A stretch of 64,000 nt of DNA from Protopterus annectens (Eukaryota; Chordata; Ceratodontiformes; Protopteridae), in NCBI RefSeq assembly GCF_019279795.1, contig NC_056731.1:860922499-860986498 (forward strand), given 5' to 3'. Below, one piece after another: positions 21,490 to 33,081 of this stretch. The notes below the pieces were generated by a model that was not told where the DNA came from, searched no databases, and saw only the letters and a program-made list of their open reading frames with translations. Numbering within the stretch: position 1 is the stretch's first letter; the number at the start of each line of letters is the position of its first letter. The position numbers and the translations under genes are program-made.

Positions 21490-21800
21490 AGCACTTGTTA
21501 AGACTCTGTGCGGAGTACTACACACAGTTCTGGATACCCGTGTAAATGTGTCACTGGAAAGTGAAACAAAAAGTACCCACAAGGAAAAAAAGCACTGGGA
21601 GAGCAGAATAAAACTTTGAAATACGTTGAGGGACTGAGCTGACTCCAAGGCAGTAGTTATTATGTTTCAGATGATAAAAATGAATATAAATGAACACATG
21701 CTGAAGTTGAGGATGAATAACTTCAAGAGAAGTGTTGGGATGTTTTTTGTAAAAGAGTAGTGGTTACACTGAACAACTTTCATGAAAAAAATTTGTGGGG
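21490..21800 (+). mobile_element. Possible old CR1 3' fragment
   Basis: GCACTTGTTAAGACTCTGTG, then TACACACAGTTCTGG, later ACTGGGAGAG and GAGGGACTGAGCTGACTCC, echo the well-known CR1 3' coding region (LVRP.LEYCVQFWAP... then ERVQ.RATK...). No frame is kept. The resemblance is by eye only and could mislead. Confidence 0.3.
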
Positions 21801-24300
<2,500 letters not shown>

Positions 24301-24987
24301 GACTGAGTAATTCACATCTTTCTAGCCCAGCCATGCTTCACCCCACAAGAAGCATAGAAGAGAAACTTGGCTTTTGGGAGTCCTGAGCAGTTTACGGAGC
24401 TCATACTCATGATATTTTTTAGCAAAGGAGCACTTGGGTTTTTCTTGTGTTAGGTGCTTGGACAGGTACCTATTGATGCACGCACTGTATTCTAGTATGA
24501 GCCTGATAAAGGATGTGTAGATGTGAATGATAATCTGTTTTGATTTAGAGAAGATACCCCTAGTAATCAATTGGATGTGTAGAAGGCTTTCCTAATGACA
24601 GAAGATACGTGGTGATCAGAAGATAATTTATCTGTACAGGGTACCTCAGTCTCCAGTGATAGTGAATGTTTTAAGGAGGATGTTTATTTTGGTAGGTGAT
24701 CAGGAAGTCCTTTTTCCCCTGCTACATGATGCTACATGTATCGGAGTTCAGCTTTAGACCTTGATTCGATTATGACAGCTTTGTCCAAGCTAGAATTTCT
24801 TGGAGGAACCAAGTTTTTGTAAGTGAGCTAGTTGATTATTGCTCCAAGCTTGCAGTTATGCGCAAACATGGTCAGCCAGAGGCTTTTACTGTCAGAGATT
24901 TAGATGCCAAATAGGACTGGTCCCGAAACAGAACTGTGGGGTACACCACTGGAAACAAGCCTTGTGGAGGAAGTGTGCTATTAACTC

Positions 24988-25791
24988 GGGTCTATATTAG
25001 AACATCGAAGTTTCAAAACTTCGAATGTTCTAATATCGAACCCTATTCAGCGAAAGCTGAAAACATCGAACATACAGAACAGCGAATTTTTTCCTAGGGA
25101 AAAAATTTGCTGTTCCAAAACATATACACACAACACAAGCACACCAAACGAACAGCAATCTACACACATACACCTAAAATCTTACACATAACCCTACACT
25201 AAACTATATACACACCACTAATTATCCACTTACCTTAACCCAAACCCTAACCCTAAGGTCCATCACTGTTGCTCACTCACCTCACCCACACCCTAACCCT
25301 AACTCACCTACCCCACCCTAACCCTCATGTCCACACAATCGCACACTTACCTGACCCACGCCCTAACCCTAACTCACCTAACCCTCATGTCTACACACTC
25401 TCACACATACCTAACCCGCGCCTTAACCCTAACTCACCTAACCCGCCCTAACCCTCACGTCTACACACTCTCACACATACCTAACCCACGCCCTAACCCT
25501 AACTCACCTAACCCTACCTAACCCTCACGTTCACACAATTGCACACATACCTAACCCATACCCTAACCCTAACTAACCTAACCCGCACTCAATCGCACAC
25601 TTACCTGAACCCGACCCGTAACTTTCCACCACAACGCTGAAAATACCGAAGCAACAGAAACGGACAACCGAATTCTTACCCTAGGAAAAAATTTGGTTTT
25701 CTGTTGCTTCGATATTTTCAGCTTTCGCTGAATAGGGTTTGATATTAGAACATTCAAAGTTTTGAAACTTCAATGTTCTAATATAGACCCC
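24988..25791. mobile_element. Long-TIR DNA transposon with 8-bp target duplication
   Basis: An 804-bp non-autonomous element inserted in LINE B. The 8-bp duplication ATTAACTC is at 24980-24987 and 25792-25799. Ends read GGGTCTATATTAGAACAT inward from both sides. The inverted repeats extend about 120-150 bp, including the words CCCTATTCAGCGAAAGCTG and CCTAGG near their inner ends, and each arm is itself partly palindromic (CGAAGTTTCAAAACTTCG). There is no coding capacity. An 8-bp duplication fits hAT, P or similar superfamilies, and the ends do not settle which. A relative is at 43335-43676. Confidence 0.88.
25225..25620 (+). repeat. Minisatellite with telomere-like CCCTAA motifs, inside the transposon
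   Basis: About five units of 60-70 bp: the phrase CCCTAACCCTAACT (one unit has CCTTAACC) begins at 25291, 25361, 25421, 25491 and 25561. Each unit also holds CACACAATCGCACAC-like or CACACTCTCACACAT-like text. CCCTAA is the vertebrate telomere repeat on the C strand, but here it is spaced by other sequence and lies within the TIRs of a transposon, so it is not a telomere. Confidence 0.88.
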
Positions 25792-25863
25792 ATTAACTCT
25801 AATAGAGCAGTGTTTGTCAGTGAGCCAGTTCACAATCCAGTGGGTTACACAGGGATTTACAAT

Positions 25864-26463
25864 TTTTTTTTTTAAACAAGAAACATCTTTATTAAATTAT
25901 CATTAATAAGACAGGCAATCAGACATTTATGTAAACAAACCATATTGACAGATTTTTAGTTGCAAACATTATATATCACTTATTTATGCAGTCATTGTGA
26001 GTCAAACATTACGTCACTTGTTCAATTCCTGCCTTTCCTTAAACCCCATTCCTCTTCCAAACCATCATTCTGCATGTATTGTTGCTACCATTCCCATTTT
26101 TTCTGTGTAATTTGCTCCTACCCTCTTCTAAAGATCTCACTTCCAGTTGCTTTATCTCTGTTACTATATTCAGTACTTCTACTACAGTTGGTTTACACTT
26201 TGATTTCCATTTTCTAGTAATTGCTTTTTTTTTTTTTTTGCAGCCACCAGAATTAAATTCAACAAGGCCTTACTATATCTAAGCAATTCCAATTCCCTAT
26301 GAACCTATACCACAGCTCAAAATAATTTCCTTAACTGCACCAGTTTACTCACCCAGTATTTCTGACAGAGTAGTCTGCAGGGAATTTTTAAAGTCTGCCA
26401 ACTCATTACACTTTCAGAAAATGTGTTCCCAGTTACCTCATTCTTCCTCATCACACCTCCAAC
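25864..26463 (-). mobile_element. L1-type LINE 3' fragment with target duplication
   Basis: Starts with a T run (poly-A tail on the minus strand) and AATAAAGATGTTTCTTG. It matches the 3' part of the L1 at 42380-42790 (GGTGTGATG, GGTAA, AGTGTAATGAGTT, CTCTGTCAGAAATA). ATTTACAAT flanks it at 25855-25863 and 26464-26472, a 9-bp duplication, so the insert is exactly bounded, 5'-truncated and about 600 bp long. Confidence 0.85.
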
Positions 26464-27336
26464 ATTTACAATCTAGCTGAAGAAATGTGATTTATGTTAA
26501 GTTTGACAAGTTTGTTCATGAAGCCACAGTGGGGTGTAATAAAAGCTTCTGGTATATATCCAGTGAAGAGGCTGTGGCTGAGTAGTTTAAGCAGAAAGCC
26601 TAAAAGGCTTCTTTTTCAGTGATCATAATGCAGCCTCGTATATTATTTGGACCCACAGACTTGATGTTTTTAGTGCTTGAGTGCAGTTGTATTATCTGTC
26701 CAGAGGTAATTACTTGGGGATATGGATTAGATACATTATACTGTGAGCTTTGGTAGTGATAGTTGGGCGAAACTGGAGCTGAATTTGTCTGCAAAGATAT
26801 TGAATATTTTATATTTGTAAGGGTTTTGAGTGGGTGATGCCATTAGAAATAAGCTTGTCACAATGGTGGATATGATTTCCGAGGTTCATTACATAATTAA
26901 ACAGTATAAAAAAATGCCTTGGGCTATCCTTTGCTGAAGTCACACTTTTAGTTCATAATTAGCTCTACAGGATTGGCCTAATTCCTGAGTTCTTTGTTAA
27001 TTCTTTTGAAGTTGTTTATTTTATCATGTTTGTTTTTGTTCTGTTCTTTAGGTCTGTGGACAGTTTCCTTTTATTGCAGTTTTTTTATAGTTGAGTTCTA
27101 CCAGAAGGGCTTGTTTCTAAACTTGGAATTGTATTTGTGTAGAACAGTAACATGAATCTATGTAAGAGTTGAAATGGAAGTATAAACTTTGGTTATATGT
27201 AGCAGTATATGCTATAGGGTCATCAAGGACAGGTGGTCTGTTAAACCATCTCAGGCTATCACTGAGCACAAGTGGATTGGCCTTAGACAAATCCATAAAG
27301 ATGGTTAGGTTAGTTGCTAGCCTGAAACGGAACAGC

Positions 27337-27894
27337 CTAGTGAATAAAACAATACAGTGATCTGATTTGACCAGTGAGGGTATGACCGTGGATGAGGAGG
27401 AAACAGGCTGTATTTTTGAGAATAAGACTGAGTGTATTAGGTGGCCCTGGGTGAATGAGTACTATCTGATCAAGGGAGTTTACAATGGTATTGTCCGGGA
27501 AACACTGAGTATGTGTATTTGTAGTGGTGTAGTTACACCTGTTTATGAAGGGGTAGTTAAAGTCCCCTAGAATGATAATGTTGGTGTTTGCGTTAATGAA
27601 AAGTGACTCTAGGGCATTAAGATATGTTTTATGACTCATGAGTGTCATGGATGGGGCTCTGTAGTTGGCTAGGATGTGGCATGAGGTCTTGTTTACTCAT
27701 TAGGATATAAGGTATTTTGAGGTAATTGTTATGGTTGACTGTGTAGAGGTGATGGAATTTCGGATAAATTCAGACATAGTACCATCAACATTAATGCTGA
27801 CTGCATTCATGGGCTTAAATGAGTGGAAGGCAGAGAAATCAGGTAAGTAGGGACTGATGTCACTGTTTTGGAGCCACGTTTCAGTGCAACACAA
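27337..27894 (-). pseudogene. LINE B copy 2 endonuclease remnant
   Basis: Minus-strand pieces 27894-27700 (CTETWLQNSDISPYLPDFSAFHSFKP) and 27648-27337 (IIILGDFNYPFINRCNY and GQIRSL). They align with ETWFKAPESTPALLGYNSYHTF and LILGNFNYPTIQW in copy 3. The catalytic GDFN is kept here, whereas copy 3 has GNFN. The two pieces lie in different frames. Confidence 0.75.
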
Positions 27895-28389
27895 ATGGCA
27901 ACATTTTCCAGTGTTAGAAAGGCTTCAGAGGAAGGTACAGTATTTTCTTTTCTTAGACTCCTAGCACTGAGCAGCACTATAGTGATATTTGCCAGATTTT
28001 AATTTGTATTTACTAAAATTGTTGCCTAAAAAGCAAACATTGCTTTAAAAAAGGCAGTATGGATTAGAGAAAACTTAGGTAGTGTGTGAAAGCCCTAATG
28101 AGATAGTTGCAGGCCATACTTGGTGTAACTGGCAGGACTGTTTTCCATCTTTCTCTAGGCTACTACAAATTGAGTCCCATCAGAATGACAGCAATAGCTA
28201 ACCCAATTATTAAAGTCACTCGTCATTTATTTATATTGTGGCATTATTTTTGGTGTTGATAAAATGCTGCTTAAGTCCAGTTTCCTTTCTGCCTTAAAGG
28301 CATATTCAGAACACTCCATCTTGTCCCTCTTCATATAGTTTAAGGAAGTATATCATTAGTCATTCAGACCCACATGAACATGACCATGT

Positions 28390-28949
28390 CATATTTATAC
28401 TTGAATTGAAGGTATTTGATGATGTGGCAAATTCTAGCACCTGTGAAACAGCTGACTGTTACCCTGTCCTTGGTCAGCTTTGTGATTGGTGCAACTGTGT
28501 GTTATTATGAGTCACCTATAACTAGTATAAGGTACTTTGGAGCTTTTCTTCCTGGGCTCCAATTGAAAATGAGCTCCTACCCAGTCAGACTTTCCCAGTA
28601 ATCAAATGTCAATAAATAAATAAATAAAAAGTAGATTACCATGCTCTTGTAGACTAAAGGACTTGGTTACACCACTCTGACTGTTGTCTGTTGTGGTGGA
28701 AGGTATATTTGATGCAGAATGGATGTCAGTGTGTGTGTTGATGTTTGGTTGTGTTGTGTGCATCTGCTACATCACACTTAGGAGGTTGTGGTTTAGCAAG
28801 ACGTTTGTCTTGTAGTGTGTAGGTGTGGTGTTAATATGGATAGTGATACCCAGTTTGTGCGATACATTTGCCTCAAGTTGCAATAAGTATCTGCACCTCT
28901 CAATTGTGTATTTATTCTGTGATAATAGCAAATGGTTGTCAGTAAGCAC
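28390..28949 (-). pseudogene. LINE B copy 2 ORF1 remnant (zinc knuckle and esterase-like)
   Basis: The reading 28949-28767 begins MLTDNHLLLSQNKYTIERCRYLLQLEANV and aligns with MYTDNPLLLPQNTNICERCNYTAKLKAKL of copy 3. The first zinc-binding Cys is lost here. Below the A-tail insert, 28480-28390 translates in pieces to VTVSCFTGARICHI and KYKYDMV, the SGNH block II region of the esterase-like domain in copy 3. It is strongly decayed. Confidence 0.6.
28525..28627 (+). mobile_element. LINE family A 3' tail fragment
   Basis: TTTGGAGCTTTTCTTCCTGG, then ATTGAAAATGAGCTCC and an (AATA)n tail, matching the 3' end at 61559-61650. It is a very short 5'-truncated A insert within LINE B copy 2. Confidence 0.82.
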
Positions 28950-29002
28950 ATGGCAGTTTATACTCTGCCTGATGGTGCCTTTTGCTGGAAAGCTGGTAAG
29001 CC

Positions 29003-29306
29003 ATACCTCTCAACTGTAAAGATTTTCTCAGAATGTCCAGATTTTCCCACATATTTTGGTGTGTTCCTCATAAAATGTGTGGTTTTCTGGTAAATAACTG
29101 TTGATTGAAGTTACTAAATAATGACATACATTTGAGTTTCAGTTTTTATCCTTCAGAAAATACACACTAAAACATAGTCTGTTATTGTAGCAATTGTATG
29201 CGTGTATAAGAGCAATATTTAAAATCTGCCCTTATTTTTGGGCCTTTGTCCCACCATTATTTTAGGCTTTGTCCAGATTTCTTGTGCTGAGAGGTTGAGA
29301 GGTATG
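29003..29306. mobile_element. Small TIR element (MITE-like)
   Basis: 13-bp perfect inverted ends CATACCTCTCAAC (29003-29015) and GTTGAGAGGTATG (29294-29306). TGGTAA occurs just outside both ends (28995-29000 and 29308-29313), a likely part of a 7-8 bp target duplication with mismatches. There is no ORF. A truncated relative begins with the same 13 bp at 54266. Confidence 0.75.
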
Positions 29307-29439
29307 TTGGTAACAGGTAAGGCGGAGACAGACTGATGACCCATGGTTTATCTAGATATGCTAGGAAGCATATGTTATATGATGTTATGGAATTTGCTGA
29401 ATCTTGGTCTATCTTGGAGGGAGGGGAGGCAGTTTAATA

Positions 29440-29830
29440 TATAACAGGATAGTGAAGCAGTGCAAACTGTGCAAAAACAGTGCAACACAATATCATATAG
29501 CACAGTATAATAGCTGTATAATATATAAGGGACAGTTTAAGCAGTTATATGATGGTGCAAAATAGTGCAACTCTGTGCCTTATAGAACAATAAAGTAAAG
29601 TATGATACTGTACAATATAGTACAATCCAGTACAGTTCAGTACAGTGTAGTATTAAAAGAATCCACTGAACATGGAAGCAGAACAGTTTAGATCTGTACA
29701 ATATAGAACAATTCATACAATATTATACCATACAGTGCAGTATTATTTACTGTACCTCTGTAATATAGCCAAGTACAGCTCAGTACAATACAGCTCAATG
29801 CAGTCAATACAGTATCATAACAGGCAACTG
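29440..29830. repeat. Degenerate ACAGT/ACAAT-type short repeat array
   Basis: Words such as CAGTACAATA, TACAGTTCAGTACAG and ATACAGTATCAT recur at irregular spacing with a base period near 5 and 10. It looks like a decayed tandem array. The coding reading of its complement is low-complexity and not meaningful. Confidence 0.6.
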
Positions 29831-30245
29831 AACTGTGGATTCCAAGATAGTTGCACTTTGAAAAACAGGATGAATAGAGCTCTTCCAATGTGAAAAATAA
29901 ATGTGGTGTAAAAAAAACAGTAAAGCTAATAATTTGGATACCATTTCAGTTACTGGTTAGTCACTACACTCCCTGGATGTCAGCAAAGAAGAATTCTGGA
30001 GAAAGTAAGAGAAATTCAACTAGAAAAAGAGAACACAAACTCTGGAAAGGAAAATTCTTGCAGTTGTTTAGCAAAAAAAAAAAAAAAAAAAGGAAAAAGA
30101 AATAGCTTTGGTACAGGAAATGGTTTTCATCAATTTAGAGGACAAAATAAATCAAGACATTGGAGGAATATATAAAGTCAAATATCAAAAGGCTGGAAAG
30201 AATAGAAGAAGCTTTAAGTAGCTATTCAGCTATGAGCTGATAAAA
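29831..30245. other. No recognisable feature
   Basis: A-rich sequence with an A run at 30070-30089. No gene or repeat identified. Confidence 0.45.
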
Positions 30246-30547
30246 TTGTAGAACTCAGGTTGAAACACTACACATGAATGTGTCAGCACAAAACAGTAAA
30301 ATATCAAAATATGAAAATACATATAAAAACTGATTGTGCAAATGTCAACACCCAAACTATATATTATAAACACAAGAATAAATATGTGTATATATAAAAA
30401 TGCTTCTAAGATGCTTTTAAAAAATATATGTATGTATATAAAAACATATAAATAAAATATGTATACAGTTAAAAATCCATTAGGAACAAATGAATAAATT
30501 TCACGTACATATACATACAACAGGTATGTAGGCTATTTATATCGTTT

Positions 30548-31066
30548 TATATTTTGTCATCCCACATTCCATCGGGGAGGAATGGTTTTGTGATTATTTG
30601 TTTTCTAAGGGAATACCCCAGGACAAAATCAATATGTATGAACAGATTTTGGATTTGATGCTGAGAAACAACTTTATCTTGTGCGATAATCAGTATTATT
30701 TACAAACACAAGGGGTTGCTATGGGCTCAGCATGTGGGGGGGGGCAAACACAAGGGGTTGCTATGGGCTCAGCATGTGGGGGGGGGCTGTACGCCAATAT
30801 CATCATGTTGGAATGGCAAAAATGTATTTTGAAGCAACCAACATATTTCTGATTCTGTAATACTTACATGAGGTATTTGGATGACATGTTTATTTTCTGG
30901 GAAGGCCCTAGAGACCAAATTGCTGAAATCATTAACTATATTAACAACTTAACCTCTTTTTTGAGGTTCACATATAGTGTTAATGCATGTAAAATTTCCT
31001 ATCTTGATGTTTTGTTAAAGAAAGATCTGGAACAACAGAGATTTGTGGCTGAAATTTTCAGAAAAT
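30548..31066 (+). pseudogene. Penelope-like RT remnant
   Basis: Recognisable RT text: QILDLMLRNNFILCDNQYYLQTQGVAMGSA (the YxQxxGxAMGs motif of Penelope RTs) and MRYLDDMFIFWEG (catalytic YLDD) followed by TSFLRFTYSVNACKISYLDVLL. RTs of this family are relatives of telomerase RT. A 42-bp stretch (30703-30744) is repeated in tandem at 30745-30786. It is a broken fossil. Confidence 0.85.
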
Positions 31067-31540
31067 AAACCTGTTCTAATAGTTTTCTGCATTTCGACAG
31101 CTGCCACCCATTCATCAGAAATGTGCAGTTATTAAGGGGCAATTTGTGTGTTCAACACGCATGGTGACAACCCGGACAGGTTTTACTAGGGAATGCCTTA
31201 ACTTGAAGGAAATGTTCTTGAGAAGAGATTACCCCCCCCCAATTTAATTGACAACATCATGAAGGAGGTTAGTGAGGAAAAACAGTGGGGGTATTTTGCA
31301 CCAATTTTGGGCACCCCTAATACTGACCATCCCAATTTGACTGAGTTGAATATAACTTAAACAGTCACGGACACTGTTGTGAATGACCAAACAATTGTCC
31401 ATAACCAGGAAACATATGGGGGGCACCATTCCTCTGGGTCTGAAGTAACTAATTACCACACCATTAAATATATTCTGTGTAAGAACTGGAATATGTTGAG
31501 TAGTGACAATGAATTTTTTTAAATTTTAGGAGAAAAACCT

Positions 31541-31936
31541 GTGTGTGTTTTCAAGAAGGGTCCTAACTTGAAGAACATTTTCAGACATAATAATGATGGA
31601 ATTTATAGGAAGGGTCAGATGATTATGTGTGGGGCATGTAAATTTTGCCCTTTCATTTTGGAAGTCAGTGAATATGAAATAAATAGAACAAAAATAAAAA
31701 TACCTGAGAGGTGTAGTTGTTTAACTGAAAGAGTAGTCTATTGCGCTATATGTTCCTTTTGCCCATGTTTTTATGTGGGGAAGATGGAACATAAATTTGA
31801 AAATAGTATTAGCGAGCACCTTAGGAATATAAGGGTTGCTAGTGAGGTGAATGCACTTGCTAGACATATTAGTGAGTACATTAACCACCAGTTCAAATTT
31901 GTAGTACTTGAAGTCCAAAAAAGACATAATAGGTAG
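31541..31936 (+). pseudogene. Penelope-like GIY-YIG endonuclease remnant
   Basis: A 131-codon reading with a Cys-rich segment (MCGACKFCPF, then RCSCLTERVVYCAICSFC), CFYVGKMEHKFENSISEHLRNIR and ALARHISEYINHQFKFVVLE. VYCAIC...CFYVGKT-type text with SEHLRNIR is the GIY-YIG core with the preceding Cys-rich linker found in Penelope and Neptune elements. It would cut target DNA for integration. It follows the RT remnant in the expected order. Confidence 0.82.
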
Positions 31937-32199
31937 GTAGCCTGGCCATATTTACTTGAAAAAGCTGAGTTGCTATGGCAATTACGACTTGATGCCACCC
32001 ACTGGCCAGGCTTAAATGACAGCCTTTCCATAAGCAGTCTGCTTAAATAGAGGGCTCTTGATAGGTGAAACATCATTCCCTTTAGATATGGATTTGGTAC
32101 AAAAATATTTTTTATAAATGGCCTTCATACTTGTATGTTTATGTACGTGAAATTTATTCATTTGTTCCTAATGGATTTTTAACTGTATGTATATTTTTA

Positions 32200-32217
32200 T
32201 ATACACATATATATATA

Positions 32218-32276
<59 letters not shown>
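32200..32276. repeat. TA/TG microsatellite in the right arm
   Basis: TATATG and GTGTGTGT are followed by about 27 TA units. It interrupts the right inverted arm of the Penelope-like element; the left arm has only a short form of it (30380-30440), so it expanded after insertion. Confidence 0.95.
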
Positions 32277-32280
<4 letters not shown>

Positions 32281-32535
32281 TTTAAAGCATCTTAGAAGCA
32301 TTTTTATATATTTGCACACATTTACATATTTATTCTTGTGTTTATAATATATAGTTAGGGTATTGACATTTGCACAATCAGTTTTTATATGTATTTTTAT
32401 ATTTTGATATTTTTACTGTTTTTTGCTGACACATTGATGTGTAGTGTTTCAGACTTGGGAGTGGTTTTCATTAATCCAGGAAGTGATGTCATGAAAGATT
32501 TCTTATTTAAAACAGTTTACTTCCTTAATTTCCTT

Positions 32536-32619
32536 GTATCTGATGAAGTTCCTGCTTTAATTTTTTGAAAGAATTTATTTTTAGAAAGACTTTAATTTTT
32601 AGAAAGAAAGCGCTTATAC
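32536..32619 (+). ncRNA. Decayed hammerhead-ribozyme-like core
   Basis: GTAT, then CTGATGA (32540-32546, the CUGANGA box), a long A/T-rich interval with an internal repeat, then GAAA-GCGC-TT and ATAC. GTAT and ATAC can pair as stem I. Stem II is not preserved. Penelope-like elements are known to carry hammerhead motifs in their terminal repeats, and the element at 44.5-47.4 kb has a compact version. Confidence 0.4.
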
Positions 32620-32654
32620 CTACTTGTTTGTCTGAATAAAGAAAGCATCCTTGT

Positions 32655-32985
32655 ACTGAATTGGAAGTGTTGGCTTGATTTAAAGCACACATTGGATTAT
32701 TTCAGGGCTCACTGGCTCTTATTGCCTGCATACTGCTTGTGCAACGTTTTTCTGTATAGACTGTGACTCTGCTTCTCATTTATCATATAATAAAGCTCAT
32801 AGAGAGACTTTTGCCAATGAAACATTTCCACTGTTCCAAAGGAAAATGCTTGAGACACAGAAAAAAAGCACAGGAGTTTACTAGAAAAAATGGAAGTACC
32901 TTTGGCTTAAACTGGAGTCTGGGGTTGGGAGATGGGATGAACAGGAAGAAGACCAGCAACACCGAAATTAGTGAATATTATGAGG
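32655..32985. other. No recognisable feature
   Basis: AT-rich spacer between the Penelope-like element and LINE B copy 3. No coding signal. Confidence 0.45.
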
Positions 32986-33081
32986 TTATAGGTTCATAGG
33001 TTCATAGGTAGGTACTAGGCTATCTGCCCGAGGGCATTTATATGCCTAGCCAGAGTGTGTCTGCTTTCACCACCCCATTGA

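Larger units (their letters stand above)
24305..29000 (-). mobile_element. LINE family B, copy 2, old, with three insertions
   Basis: Runs in parallel with the longer copy at 33-37 kb: RT C-terminal text at 24322-24570 (SFIRLILEYSACINRYLSKH), palm region to 24987, then interrupted by a transposon (24988-25791). Palm text resumes (25800-25863), is interrupted by an L1 piece (25864-26463), and goes on through fingers and linker (26470-27330), endonuclease (27337-27894), esterase-like ORF1 (about 28390-28480), an A-family tail insert (28525-28627), and the zinc-knuckle part of ORF1 (28767-28949). Net LINE length is about 3.2 kb. Divergence is higher than in copy 3. Confidence 0.82.
30250..32650 (+). 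mobile_element. Penelope-like retroelement 1, fossil
   Basis: Central coding remnants of a Penelope-type RT and a GIY-YIG endonuclease lie between two long inverted arms: 30257-30510 and about 32145-32460 are reverse complements (shared words TGTGTCAGCA, ATTGTGCAAATGTCAA, AATGCTTCTAAGATGC, AATCCATTAGGAACAAATG). Terminal repeats in direct or inverted arrangement are usual in this family. The element is broken at several points and N-terminally incomplete. GIY-YIG plus a TERT-related RT separates it from LINEs. Confidence 0.85.

Noticed and set aside
25291-25600. CRISPR-like array (regular repeats with spacers)
   Set aside because: Repeat and spacer both vary, the period shifts between 60 and 70 bp, and the context is a vertebrate transposon.
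25225-25620. Interstitial telomere or chromosome-fusion scar
   Set aside because: The CCCTAA words are spaced by other sequence in 60-70 bp units and lie wholly inside a transposon with its own target duplication.
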